DNA of 64,000 nucleotides from assembly GCA_040255525.1 (NCBI GenBank), contig JBDZVD010000017.1:1-64000 (forward strand), given 5' to 3'. The position numbers were made by a program, and so were the translations under genes. Positions 8,725 through 17,630 of the stretch are shown piece by piece (position 1 is the stretch's first letter; every line of letters starts with the position of its first letter). The notes under the pieces are model-generated. The model saw only the letters and a list, made by a program, of their open reading frames with translations. It searched no databases and was not told the DNA's origin. This DNA is from Rugosimonospora sp040255525 (GTDB taxonomy: Bacteria; Actinomycetota; Actinomycetes; Mycobacteriales; Micromonosporaceae).

Positions 8725-9786
8725 ATGCCTCTGTTTGAGATGACGTCCGACGCGCTGTTGGCGGTCCCCGCGACCACGTTCGCCGTTGAGCAGATCCTGG
8801 AACGGGCTGACCTGCAGCGGCTACTCCGCGCCCGCATTGACATGATCGTCGACGGTGTCCTCATCGTGGCCGAGGAGTTCGGCGCGTTCGCCGACGCCCG
8901 CCGCCGCGTCGACCTGCTCGGTGTGGACCATGATGGACGGCTCGTGGTCTTCGAACTCAAACGGACCACCGACGGCGGTCACCTCGAACTGCAGGCCCTG
9001 CGCTACGCCGCCATGGTGTCCGTGATGACCTTCGACGACCTGGTCGAACACTACGAGCGGTACCTCGCCCGAACCGACCCGACCGCAGCGGACGACGCCA
9101 AGACGCGCCTCGCTGAATGGCTAGACGACATCGGCGGTGAAGAGGCCGTGCTCAGCCGAGAAGTTCGCATCGTACTGGTCTCGGCTGGCTTCGATCGCGA
9201 AATCACGACCACCGTGCTCTGGCTGACCGACGTCTACGGACTGGACATCCAGTGCATCCGGCTGACCCCCTACAACATCGGTGACCGGTTGCTGCTGGAT
9301 GTGCAGCAGGTCATCCCACTACCCGAGGCCAGCGAGCTGACCGTTCAGCTGCGCCGGCGGGAAACACAAGCGCGAGCAGTCCGAACCGACACCCGCGACT
9401 GGACTCCCTACGTCATCATCACCCCGTCCGGCCGCACAGAACCGTTACGCAAACGACGGGCGATGCTCGCGATGGTGACCGCGCTGCACGAAGTCGGTGT
9501 ACCCGCGGACCGTCTGGCGTCCGTGCTCACCCGCGCCAAGTTCCTGCCCGTTGACGGCGAGCTCACCCAACCCGAGCTCGCCGAGGCGATACTGGCCCAG
9601 CATCCCTCGCAGGCCAACCGGCTGGGCCGCTGGTTCCTCGAGGCGCCGATCCATGACCAGGGCCGCACGTGGGTGCTATCCAAGATGTGGGGCACGACCA
9701 CCGCAACCGTTCTTGAACAGCTCCTGCCGCTTGCGCCAAGCCCAGGCTTCGGGTTCGAACCTGGACAAGATCAATACCAGGACTGA
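8725..9786 (+). CDS. PD-(D/E)XK nuclease-like protein, NucS/DUF91 type
   Basis: 353 residues. The N-terminal 130 residues carry a PD-(D/E)XK-like core: a helix with E50-E51, then RRVDLLGVDHDG (D63), a turn, and VVFELKR with E77 and K79. D...ExK spacing of this kind is the metal site of DUF91/NucS-family and related nucleases. The following helix (LELQALRYAAM) is also typical. The C-terminal 200 residues (positions about 200-340) resemble no catalytic domain I know and may be a DNA-recognition or oligomerisation part. It is monocistronic. Similar stand-alone genes are common in actinobacterial accessory DNA, and repair or defence roles are both plausible. The nuclease call rests on the motif and context, not on a search. 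Confidence 0.68.
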   Translation: MPLFEMTSDALLAVPATTFAVEQILERADLQRLLRARIDMIVDGVLIVAEEFGAFADARRRVDLLGVDHDGRLVVFELKRTTDGGHLELQALRYAAMVSVMTFDDLVEHYERYLARTDPTAADDAKTRLAEWLDDIGGEEAVLSREVRIVLVSAGFDREITTTVLWLTDVYGLDIQCIRLTPYNIGDRLLLDVQQVIPLPEASELTVQLRRRETQARAVRTDTRDWTPYVIITPSGRTEPLRKRRAMLAMVTALHEVGVPADRLASVLTRAKFLPVDGELTQPELAEAILAQHPSQANRLGRWFLEAPIHDQGRTWVLSKMWGTTTATVLEQLLPLAPSPGFGFEPGQDQYQD

Positions 9787-9993
9787 CGAAGTCCCCGTCT
9801 CGGAGTAATCGTTCTCGGAACGCGAGGCTCCATCGTGGCCTGGTCCCAGGCCCTCGGCTCAGCTCGATGACGCGGACCGGGACTACGACTGACTTACTTA
9901 CGGGACTGGTGCTGGCCTCGCGGGGTTACGCGCTGCTCGCCGGCTCACTCTCTAACGGTGCGAACGGTCTGTCTGGTCGCGCACCGAAGATGG

Positions 9994-10686
9994 TCAAAGG
10001 ATCGGCAAAGCCCGTATCTCGGTCGCCATCGGGTAACGGCGACTCTTCGTCGAGAGGTCGGCGTCGTCGATGCTGGCATGGATCAGGGAGCGTTCCGACC
10101 GAGTGAACCGTTTCCAGCACCTCTTCGCGAGGAGAAGGGCGTGATACTGCTCGTTCCTCGTCGCTGGGCGGCCGATGGCGGAGCTGAGGGTGGTCGCGTC
10201 CACAAGCGATGGATCGCCTTCCATCAATCCCAAGATCAGGACGCGGGTGATCGGTGCGGCCTTCTGGAACAGACCGCGTACCTCGTCCGCGTCGAGCTTT
10301 TGCTGCTTGGCCACGGCCGCGGCGCGCCGGACGAGTAGGTCTTGTAGGTGGGTCCTCGCGGCGGTGTAGTCAGGATCTGGCAGTTCCTCGTGGATGACGG
10401 CGTAGGCCTCGGCCAGCGCGGCGAGCTCGGTGCGATCAAGTATTTGCGCGGTCTTCGGTGCCCCCTGCTCGGCGATCTGTCGAGATAAGCCCAGTTCGAG
10501 GCTGGAGCTTGTCAACGAGATCCGCTCGAGCCGATCGATGACGAACGGGCTCAGCAGCAACAATCCGCCGACGGCGATCAGTAGGAGCAGCGCAGCCCCG
10601 TTGTTTTCGACAAAGGTCTTCCAGCCGCCGACGATCAAGGATGCGAGACCGACGAGGCCCAGTGACCATCGCTTCAGGTTCTTCAC
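9994..10686 (-). CDS. Two-helix membrane protein of unknown function
   Basis: 230 residues from GTG 10686. The frame is open further upstream, but that extension is Pro/His/Arg-rich and lacks a plausible start, while GGCGGAG lies just before this GTG. Two hydrophobic segments at about 8-22 and 31-49 form a hairpin near the N-terminus. The rest is a soluble helical domain with many Ala, Leu and charged residues, including DRTELAALAEAYAVIHEELP. I see no catalytic motif. Upstream, on the same strand, is the DUF429 gene, about 210 bases away. No function can be assigned. Confidence 0.62.
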   Translation of the reverse strand: MKNLKRWSLGLVGLASLIVGGWKTFVENNGAALLLLIAVGGLLLLSPFVIDRLERISLTSSSLELGLSRQIAEQGAPKTAQILDRTELAALAEAYAVIHEELPDPDYTAARTHLQDLLVRRAAAVAKQQKLDADEVRGLFQKAAPITRVLILGLMEGDPSLVDATTLSSAIGRPATRNEQYHALLLAKRCWKRFTRSERSLIHASIDDADLSTKSRRYPMATEIRALPIL

Positions 10687-10898
10687 GCACTCCGCCCTGG
10701 GTCGAGTCGTTGCCTGGAAGGCCCTCGTTGAATTCAGATGCCGGGGTTTGTGAGCGTCGATGCTAGCGGTCCCGGCCGCCTGATGGGGTCCTGCGGGCGT
10801 GGCCGGCCTATGACCATTCGGATGAGTCTCGGCAACCGGAGCCGCCAGATCCTTGGGCGTGTGCTGCGAGTTCCCGTTCGGGCATAGTGATCGATCAG

Positions 10899-11735
10899 CT
10901 AGGCGAGGTGGGTATGGGGTCGCCGTTGTTCCAGCCGTGCTGGGGCGATGATCGTGGCCAGGTCGGCGCTGATGGGTGTGGTGGGGCCGAGAACCTGGCA
11001 GCGGGCGAACCCGTGGCGGTGCCATAGGGCCGCGGTCCAGGCGCAGAGCAGCGCGTCGATGAGGTCTTCACGGTGTTTGTATGCCGTGTCGATCAGGGGG
11101 GAGGCCTCGGTGATCAGGTGGCGGGTTGTGGGGTGTGATTCCAGAACCAGCGCTGGGTCGGCGTGGCGGAGGGTGGCCAGTCGCTTGATGAGGTCGTCGC
11201 AGGCTGCGGCGCGGGCTGAACGCCAAGCGAGCGTGTTCATCGACGCTGGCTTGCGTTTGTAGGCAGGGCGTTCGTGGCTGTAGCCGAGTTCGAGGGCGCC
11301 GACGAGCGTGGTGTAGGGATAGCATTCCGACATCGCCAGGCCGGTGACCGGTGGTCCGGTCCGACCGTCGGAATAGGTCCATCCGAGCGTCTGAAGCTTG
11401 GTACGTAGAGTGACTCCGGCTAGGCGTGGGGAGACGAGGTTGGTTGAGTTGGCGCTGACCTTCCACCGCCCGTAGCGCTGGCCAACCTGGTTTTCGCAGG
11501 GTCGTTGACCGGTGGGGTTGTTAACGACCAGTGGGGCGTCGATGAACAGCAGGGCGGACTCGGAGCCGGCAGCGGCCTGGATCCGGGCGATGGTGTCGGT
11601 CAGAGTACGGGTCCATCCGGCGTCAACGACGCGGCCCGTGGTGTCGAGGACGGCTACGCCAGTCTCGTTGGCTTCGCGCCCCCGACGACCTTCAGACCAG
11701 GCAAGATCGACTCCGATGAACCGCTGCATCGTCAT
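10899..11735 (-). CDS. DUF429 family protein (predicted RNase H-fold nuclease)
   Basis: 278 residues from ATG 11735; another ATG follows at 11729, and the frame stays open to 11768. The N-terminal motif GVDLAW, the FIDAPLVV strand at about residue 66, ECYPYTTL in the middle and the acidic HREDLIDALLCAW helix near residue 225 are the hallmarks of DUF429, a family predicted to adopt the RNase H fold with conserved acidic residues. Some members are HNH-free nucleases encoded near mobile elements. The actual substrate is unknown. It is a single gene, divergent from the small protein at 12005. Confidence 0.8.
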   Translation of the reverse strand: MTMQRFIGVDLAWSEGRRGREANETGVAVLDTTGRVVDAGWTRTLTDTIARIQAAAGSESALLFIDAPLVVNNPTGQRPCENQVGQRYGRWKVSANSTNLVSPRLAGVTLRTKLQTLGWTYSDGRTGPPVTGLAMSECYPYTTLVGALELGYSHERPAYKRKPASMNTLAWRSARAAACDDLIKRLATLRHADPALVLESHPTTRHLITEASPLIDTAYKHREDLIDALLCAWTAALWHRHGFARCQVLGPTTPISADLATIIAPARLEQRRPHTHLA

Positions 11736-12004
11736 GGTGCTGTGATACTCCACGCCACGACCTCTCACCAGGGCTGGGTAGGTGTCCGTTTCTCGGGCTG
11801 AGGCTGTGGCGCGGTCAGGCTGCGAGACTGCCGGCTTCGGCTGTCGGAGGTCGGCCCGTCACGGCACCTGCGCTCTGGCGAGCGGCGGCTGTTGGAAGGC
11901 GTCTCTCATCAGGCTGGTCGTTTATCGATGTCGGCCGTAATGCTGGTCAGTTGAGGCCGCGTGGCCGAAGCGGTCTTGGTGTGCTTCTGGCACCCTTGCG
12001 TCTC

Positions 12005-12271
12005 GTGGTGCGCTTCGTGGACGACGACGAGGGATACCTCGGCTGGCTAGCGGCTCATCCGGACGGCTTCGTGGTCAACACATATCGGCGGCCGAAGCCG
12101 AGCTACCTACGGTTGCACGCGGCCACCTGCCGGATGATCAATGGGACTCCGGCGAACGGACGCCGATGGACCGGCGAGTACATCAAGGTCTGTGGTACCC
12201 GCGCTGAGTTGGAAACGTGGGCGACCAGGACTGTGGAAGGCCGTGTGCAGCCATGCCCGCTATGCCTCTGA
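12005..12271 (+). CDS. Small actinobacterial protein with Cys-containing C-terminus
   Basis: About 88 residues if translation starts at GTG 12005 (VVRFVDDDEGYLGWL). The frame is open from TTG 11951, but that extension looks non-coding. The sequence has conserved-looking blocks AAHPDGFVVNTYRRPKP, RLHAATCRMI, YIKVCGTR and CPLCL. The Cys residues (ATC, KVC, CPLC) could form a small metal site. It resembles short proteins found widely in Streptomyces and Micromonospora, for which I know no function. Stop is TGA at 12269-12271. Confidence 0.68.
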   Translation: MVRFVDDDEGYLGWLAAHPDGFVVNTYRRPKPSYLRLHAATCRMINGTPANGRRWTGEYIKVCGTRAELETWATRTVEGRVQPCPLCL

Positions 12272-12520
12272 CGCGCGTCCCGGTTCGGATCGCAGAATCG
12301 CGCGTCGCCAGCACGCCGATGCGGAAAACTCACCGTCCGCCTGTTCCCGTGAGTGAACCCCGGGGCGTCGAACGGATCGACGCCGGTCACACGCTCGTGG
12401 GACACTGCCGACGTGATTGACCGGCGCGTTCCGAGCCCCGAACGGCGGCCGAGTCAATGGCGCTGTCCGGCTCCGGGCTGTACCTACAAAGTGCAGTCGG
12501 TACAGCGCCCCGAGCCATGC

Positions 12521-13690
12521 TCACAGCACCCCCTTCGTCTCATGCGGAAGGTTGTCCGCCGAAGCCGTTGAGCGATCCGGCGAGTCGTCCGTGCCACGCT
12601 CGGCCAGCCCGTGCTCTTCGGCATACTCCGCGGCAACCATCAAAAGACCACCGTAGGCGCGGGCGGTAGCCACGGCCGCCCGATACATCAGCGATGCCGC
12701 GAGCAGGCCGGCGACGATGGCCGACAGCGCGTACCGGGGGTCCTGCAGTGCGAACCGCACCGTACCGATCGTTGTCACGATCGCCACGACAAACACCATC
12801 GAGCAGTAGAGGTCCAGCCTCGTACGCTGTTCGTCGTGTTCGATCTTCAACGACAACGGCAGGTCATCGTAGATCCTCTGGACGAACGTCTCGACCGCTG
12901 GATTCTCGGTCTGGTCCTCATAGCGGCGCAGCACGTTGCCCAGCCTCGTGGGCAGGATGCGATGCGCTTCCGGGAAGTCCGCCAGCCGCTTCTCGACATT
13001 GACCCGGCGCCGGATCAAGTCGGGCGGCGCCGACCGCGGCCACTGCTCCAGCAGTTCGTCGACCGCCGCCTGTTCCGCCTTCGTCAGCCTGACCGTGCTC
13101 AACTGCCGCAACACCATCGCGCGCACTGCCTCGATCACCTTCGGCTTGACCTCAGGAGGCTTTCCGCGCGTGGCGGCTTCATGGTTCACCTGGTCGATCT
13201 TCCGCTGGGCGCCATACCACGCATCCGCGGTGAGGCGATCACGCCGACGCTCAAGCGCCTCCATGGCACGCCGATGTCGCGCACACCGCAGCCGAGCCAC
13301 GAATTCGACGGCAACGTTGGTCCCCCAATATCCCTCAAGGATCCGGATGGCCTCGAACGAGAACGCCTGAGTAACCATGGTGAGCACGACAACCGCCACG
13401 ATCAGTAACAGCGCCCCGCCCAACGAGATCGTCGCGACCGATCGCAGCGCGCGGATGACCGGGTGCGGGCCGCCAGGCCGCGCTCCTCCCCCCAATGCCT
13501 CCCCCAGCTCAACAACGAAGGTCAACAACAGCACGAGGGCCGCCGCCGGCAACCACGCGCTGAGCGACAGCTGGTTCAGGACCCGGGCCACAAACTGCGA
13601 CAGCGTCTCGCTCGCCTTGCTCGCACTAGCCGCCTCCGCTACTGACGGTGCTCCCACATCCTGGTCCTTCACCATGTAGGCAATCTTCAC
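12521..13690 (-). CDS. Multi-pass membrane protein of unknown function
   Basis: 389 residues from GTG 13690, chosen because GGAG sits six bases upstream; the longer frame to 13738 has no such site. Two hydrophobic helices lie at about 46-63 and 84-108. A long charged helical region with Arg-rich stretches (RCARHRRAMEALERRRDR) follows, then two more helices at about 305-355. The central cytosolic region is rich in Lys/Arg/Glu and looks partly coiled-coil. No transporter or enzyme motif was recognised. The gene is divergent from the gene at 13842, and the two starts are about 150 bases apart. Confidence 0.7.
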   Translation of the reverse strand: MKIAYMVKDQDVGAPSVAEAASASKASETLSQFVARVLNQLSLSAWLPAAALVLLLTFVVELGEALGGGARPGGPHPVIRALRSVATISLGGALLLIVAVVVLTMVTQAFSFEAIRILEGYWGTNVAVEFVARLRCARHRRAMEALERRRDRLTADAWYGAQRKIDQVNHEAATRGKPPEVKPKVIEAVRAMVLRQLSTVRLTKAEQAAVDELLEQWPRSAPPDLIRRRVNVEKRLADFPEAHRILPTRLGNVLRRYEDQTENPAVETFVQRIYDDLPLSLKIEHDEQRTRLDLYCSMVFVVAIVTTIGTVRFALQDPRYALSAIVAGLLAASLMYRAAVATARAYGGLLMVAAEYAEEHGLAERGTDDSPDRSTASADNLPHETKGVL

Positions 13691-13841
13691 AGTCCGCTCC
13701 TGGGGCAGGGGCACCAGTCGATCGATGACCAGGGCCACGGCCAGAGGCCGTCTGGACCGTCACCAGACACTCCAACATCGGGAGGGAAACGCGGGCAATG
13801 AGTACTTGTGCGGGACCGCTGGAGGCAGCAACGTCAGCGAT

Positions 13842-15413
13842 GTGCAGCGATGGGATCCACTCAATGACCGCCAACTCGACGTGCTGCGCCGCATCGTCGA
13901 TGGAGATGACCTCAGCACCCCCGATGGGCTCGTTCACCGGCGCTCGGCACGCGCCCTCCACGACCGACGACTCGTCGAGGTTTCCAGGAAAGGCGGGGTG
14001 TGGAGGGCCGATGCGACCGACGCCGGCCGGTTCTACCTGGAACACGGTCGTCACCCGGAGCACCCCGACTACATGCTGACTGCGCGAGTACCGGCACGTG
14101 TTCGGCGGCAGCGGGCCGCCGATACCGGAAGCCCAGACTCTGGCGCCGCGACTGCGCCGATCGCTGGTCGTGCCGCTCCAACCGGCTCCGGTCCAGCACC
14201 TACGGCGTCTATTAAGTCCGCCCGGGAACTGATCGACCGGCTCCAGCGCGAAGACGGGACCATCCGCGTCGAAAGCCCCGACGACGCGACACGCGCCTTG
14301 TACCGGCGGCTCATCCACGCCGCGAAGCAGCACGATCTCGTCCCGGACGGATACCACCTTCGCCATACCGGCCGCGACGCCGGCGACGTCCTGATCCGCC
14401 TCTACCCCGACGCGGAACCCGACGGCACCGACTGGAACCGGATCAGACTCAACGCCCGCCGCGACACCACCGATCCTGCGCTGGTCTTCCCCGCTCTCGA
14501 CGCCGACCCCGCCAACCTCAACGTCAGTCCGCAGGCCCTACCCCGGGCGTTACAGCTCATCCGCCTGCTCGCCGACGAGGCCGCGAAACGAGGCCACCGG
14601 GTCGGCGTGAACACCAAGACCAAACACCCGCGGGTATACCTGCAGATCGGATCGCATCGCCGAGCCGTCAACCTGACCGAAGAGTACGACCAGATTCGCC
14701 ACGTACTCACCGACGACGAGCTACAAGACCTCCACCGCCGCCCCTGGATAAAACCGCCCGAAGTCGACACCATCGCCTCAGGGCGACTCCGGCTAGAGAT
14801 CGCCCGAGGCGGCTACAACAGCGGCGACACGTGGGTGGATGCCAAGGGCAACCTGCTGGAGCAGCAGTTGCGGCGAATCATCCGAGACGTCGAGATCACT
14901 GCCGAGGCCGACGAACAGGCCCGCCTCGCCCGACTGCGGGTTCAGGAACAAGCCGAAGCCGAGCGCAAGCGGCGAGACGAGCATCGCCTCGCCCAGTGGC
15001 AAGCAGCCATGGCCGATGCCCGAGGCCAGGCGATCGGATGGCTGCGGGCACAGACTTTCCAGCGCGCGTTCCAAGCCTGGACCACGGCCACCAACATCCG
15101 CGCCTTCTGCGCTGCGCTCGATGAGGCAGCCGACCGCGACGACGTCGACAGCTCGACAGGCGTCGCCGACTGGGTCGCGTGGGGCAGGGCCGCCGCCGAC
15201 GATATCGACCCCACCCGCGGCACCCGACCACTCGCCGCCGTCGACTTCGACCCGGAGCCCGGGCCCAACGACCTGCGTCCGTTCCTCGCTGAATGGAGTC
15301 CGCATCGCCCCGAGCGCGAGTACCGCAGCCAGCATGACGAGCAGGCGCTCGCCGACGTCCGGGAGCAGGCGCACAGCTGGCATCACGGCTTGCTGGACGA
15401 CCACACCTGGTAG
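13842..15413 (+). CDS. Actinobacterial hypothetical protein with winged-helix-like N-terminus
   Basis: About 523 residues from GTG 13842. The frame is open from 13725, but residues before RWDPLNDRQLDVLRRI look non-coding, and similar actinobacterial proteins begin close to a WxPLNxRQL motif. The exact start is uncertain because the GGAGG at 13821 is 16 bases away. Residues 1-75 contain LHDRRLVEVSRKGGVWRA and TDAGRFYLEHG, which look like a winged-helix DNA-binding unit. A middle domain follows, then a Glu/Arg-rich coiled coil at about 345-385. Members of this type are common as single genes in Streptomyces accessory DNA, with no known function. Confidence 0.72.
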   Translation: MQRWDPLNDRQLDVLRRIVDGDDLSTPDGLVHRRSARALHDRRLVEVSRKGGVWRADATDAGRFYLEHGRHPEHPDYMLTARVPARVRRQRAADTGSPDSGAATAPIAGRAAPTGSGPAPTASIKSARELIDRLQREDGTIRVESPDDATRALYRRLIHAAKQHDLVPDGYHLRHTGRDAGDVLIRLYPDAEPDGTDWNRIRLNARRDTTDPALVFPALDADPANLNVSPQALPRALQLIRLLADEAAKRGHRVGVNTKTKHPRVYLQIGSHRRAVNLTEEYDQIRHVLTDDELQDLHRRPWIKPPEVDTIASGRLRLEIARGGYNSGDTWVDAKGNLLEQQLRRIIRDVEITAEADEQARLARLRVQEQAEAERKRRDEHRLAQWQAAMADARGQAIGWLRAQTFQRAFQAWTTATNIRAFCAALDEAADRDDVDSSTGVADWVAWGRAAADDIDPTRGTRPLAAVDFDPEPGPNDLRPFLAEWSPHRPEREYRSQHDEQALADVREQAHSWHHGLLDDHTW

Positions 15414-15507
15414 CGGCAGCGTGATCACCAGCGGCTAAACAAGATGCTGGCGGTCATCTCCTTCACCGACCGACGACCCGAGTTGTTAACGCCGGTGGTT
15501 GGCAGCG

Positions 15508-15981
15508 TCAGTATCCCCACCGGCGCCGGACGCGGACCTCGCGCACCGGTATCTCCGACGGATGCAACGGCCGATCAACCACGGGACGGATCTTGTCCGG
15601 CGTGATCCGGTCGCGTTCGTGATCTTCAGCGAACCGCCGGGCCGTATCCGGGTCGCCGGCACGGCCCAGGGCCATGACCAGCTCCGTCACGAGCACGTCA
15701 AGACGCTGATTCTCGGCCTCCGCCGCCAACAGCCGCTCCCGGAAAGTCACAGTCCGATTTCCACACCGCTGACGCAGCAGTTCGTGCCGCGGCCGATCCC
15801 GGCGGCGATACCAGTCGTACTCCCACTCCGGCGACGTCGACTCGGTCTCTCCACGGAATGCGTTCATCCGTTGGGAAAGTGTGCTTGCGCTTGTACCGCG
15901 ACTCGGTCCCCGCTCGAGCACAAGGTCGAGGCCGAGTTCGACACCGCCGGCTCCAGTCGGTTCGCCTGGTAAGCGGGTCAA
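15508..15981 (-). CDS. Doubtful small protein, possible remnant, in an otherwise empty 830-base gap
   Basis: The interval 15414-16244 holds no clear gene. The best candidate is this minus-strand frame of up to 157 residues. Its central part (ERLLAAEAENQRLDVLVTEL, then AEDHERD) has coding-like composition and a short coiled coil, but the N-terminal 40 residues look non-coding and no ribosome binding site is evident. A start near MNAFRGETES at about 15867 would be more natural. The complementary plus frame is also open, as is common at this GC content. I do not recognise a family. Confidence 0.3.
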   Translation of the reverse strand: MTRLPGEPTGAGGVELGLDLVLERGPSRGTSASTLSQRMNAFRGETESTSPEWEYDWYRRRDRPRHELLRQRCGNRTVTFRERLLAAEAENQRLDVLVTELVMALGRAGDPDTARRFAEDHERDRITPDKIRPVVDRPLHPSEIPVREVRVRRRWGY

Positions 15982-16244
15982 TCCTGATCATGGAAGGTGG
16001 GCCAGATCCACGATTCGAGTGGCGACAGGGGCCCCCTCCGAGACCTTTGTTAGCCCCGGCATCGGTGGCCCTGCGATGCGAAAGACCTTTAGGGCGGCGA
16101 ACGTGCGGACCATCACATGCCGATCACATCCCTTTGAAGATTCCCTACTGACCGGTAGCCGCGCGTCGAATTGAGATCAAAAATCGGCGCTACCATGGCG
16201 TCGTAGTCACCCACTAGATCAGGGACGCGGCGCCGGAGGTCATA

Positions 16245-17630
16245 GTGAGTACGTATCTGCGGTCCGAGGTTGTGGACGCCGTCCGGCGCGGCAATGCGAT
16301 CTTCATCGTCGGGGCCGGGGTCTCGCTTCTTGCCTCAATGGGTGCCAAGACCGCCTCCTGGAAGGGGCTCATCGAAGCCGGCATCGAACGATGTTCTGAT
16401 CTTGATGCTTCACTCGCTGGACGATGGCGAGCATCCAAGATCAAGATGCTGTCCAAGGCCGACGGAAGTCAAATGATCGGCGTTGCGCAGGAGGTCGAGT
16501 ACCAGCTGAAGCACATTCCGGGGAATCATTACGGGAAATTCCTAGCCGACACCGTGGGCAGCTTGCCGGCCTCTCGTCGCGGAATTCTCGACGTCCTTGC
16601 GGAAACCAACGCACCACTGTTCACGACGAATTACGATAACCTTCTGGAGCAGGCATCCAGGCGAGACACCGCGACCTGGAAGCACATATCAGACATTCAG
16701 ACAGAACTGAACAATCCGGGTCACTTCATCGTCCATCTACATGGCCACTGGAGAGATCCGGAGACCATTGTCTTCGGATATGAGAGCTACGCCAAGGTCA
16801 TCGGTGACGCTGGGTCGCAGGCGCTGATACACGCTCTCCTCGCCGTGAGGGCGGTCGTCTTCGTCGGCTTCGGCCAGGGTCTCGAAGACCCCAACTTCGC
16901 CGGCCTAACGACATGGTTCACTTCGTCGCTAGGATCGAGCGGCATCGCACCGGTCGTCCTGGTGCGCAATCAGGAGCTCGCGTCAGCCCAATCTCGCTAC
17001 CGGCTGCAGGGCGTCAACGTGCTCGCGTACGGCGACGAGTACGAGGACTTGGAGCTGTATCTGGCTGACATCGTGCGGGACGCGAATCTGACGTCGGCGC
17101 CAGCCTCAAAGGAATACACCTGGGAGTACCTCGGCCCCAAGCTCATGCGACTTCACCGGCGTATCTCCAGGGGTTTCTCGCCGGACTTCATTGTGGCGAT
17201 GTCAGGCCCTGGAAACTTCGCGCCGGCATACTGCCTAGCCCATTCGAGCGAGGACCCGCCGCTCTTGGCCGCAGTCACCTTTCCCCGCAGACCAGATCGG
17301 AGCATACACAATCTGGCATTCGAGAAGATGGCGCAGGCTGGTAATTGGATTCATCACGAGTCCGACAAGTGGGACGTGTTCCTGCCAAACATCATTCACC
17401 ACTTCCCCGCCGGCTCGAAAGCGCTCCTGTTTGACGACAGAGTGGTGGGCGGTCGAGTCCAGACCGCAGTAGCCCGATTGCTCGAGAGCTACGGACACAA
17501 GGTCAAAAGGGCAGCGCTGGTGATCGACCCGACACAAAAAACCGCAGTGGACTTTTATGAGGAGGTAGTAGATGGCGACTTCGTCTTCCCTTGGGGTGGA
17601 AAGTTCGGTCGAGGTGAGCCGCCTGCTTGA
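16245..17630 (+). CDS. SIR2-domain protein fused to a C-terminal phosphoribosyltransferase-like domain (putative defence effector)
   Basis: 461 residues from GTG 16245, with GGAGG five bases upstream. Residues 15-280 form a SIR2 fold: FIVGAGVS (20-27, nucleotide loop), FTTNYDNLL (127-134), HLHGHW with catalytic-type H166, and VFVGFGQGLEDPNF (205-218). SIR2 domains in prokaryotic immunity usually hydrolyse NAD+. Residues 300-455 look like a type I phosphoribosyltransferase: DFIVAMSGPGNFAPA (314-328), a PRPP-loop-like LLFDDRVVGGRVQTA (394-408, with D397-D398) and FPW (448-450). The usual Thr of the PRPP loop is replaced, so the fold may sense rather than catalyse (inference). The gene is visibly less GC-rich than its neighbours and overlaps the next gene by 59 bases. 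NAD-depleting abortive defence is the likeliest role. Confidence 0.82.
   Translation: MSTYLRSEVVDAVRRGNAIFIVGAGVSLLASMGAKTASWKGLIEAGIERCSDLDASLAGRWRASKIKMLSKADGSQMIGVAQEVEYQLKHIPGNHYGKFLADTVGSLPASRRGILDVLAETNAPLFTTNYDNLLEQASRRDTATWKHISDIQTELNNPGHFIVHLHGHWRDPETIVFGYESYAKVIGDAGSQALIHALLAVRAVVFVGFGQGLEDPNFAGLTTWFTSSLGSSGIAPVVLVRNQELASAQSRYRLQGVNVLAYGDEYEDLELYLADIVRDANLTSAPASKEYTWEYLGPKLMRLHRRISRGFSPDFIVAMSGPGNFAPAYCLAHSSEDPPLLAAVTFPRRPDRSIHNLAFEKMAQAGNWIHHESDKWDVFLPNIIHHFPAGSKALLFDDRVVGGRVQTAVARLLESYGHKVKRAALVIDPTQKTAVDFYEEVVDGDFVFPWGGKFGRGEPPA
17559..17571 (+). promoter_or_regulatory. Strong internal ribosome binding site for the MazG-like gene
   Basis: GAGGAGG at 17559-17565 lies inside the end of the SIR2 fusion gene, six bases before ATG 17572. 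It fixes the start of the small gene and shows that the 59-base overlap is deliberate translational coupling, so both proteins should be made in a fixed ratio from one message. Confidence 0.8.

Noticed and set aside
9994..11025. 343-codon version of the two-helix membrane protein
   Set aside because: The first 113 codons are Pro/His/Arg-rich with no coding character. GTG 10686 directly precedes the hydrophobic hairpin.
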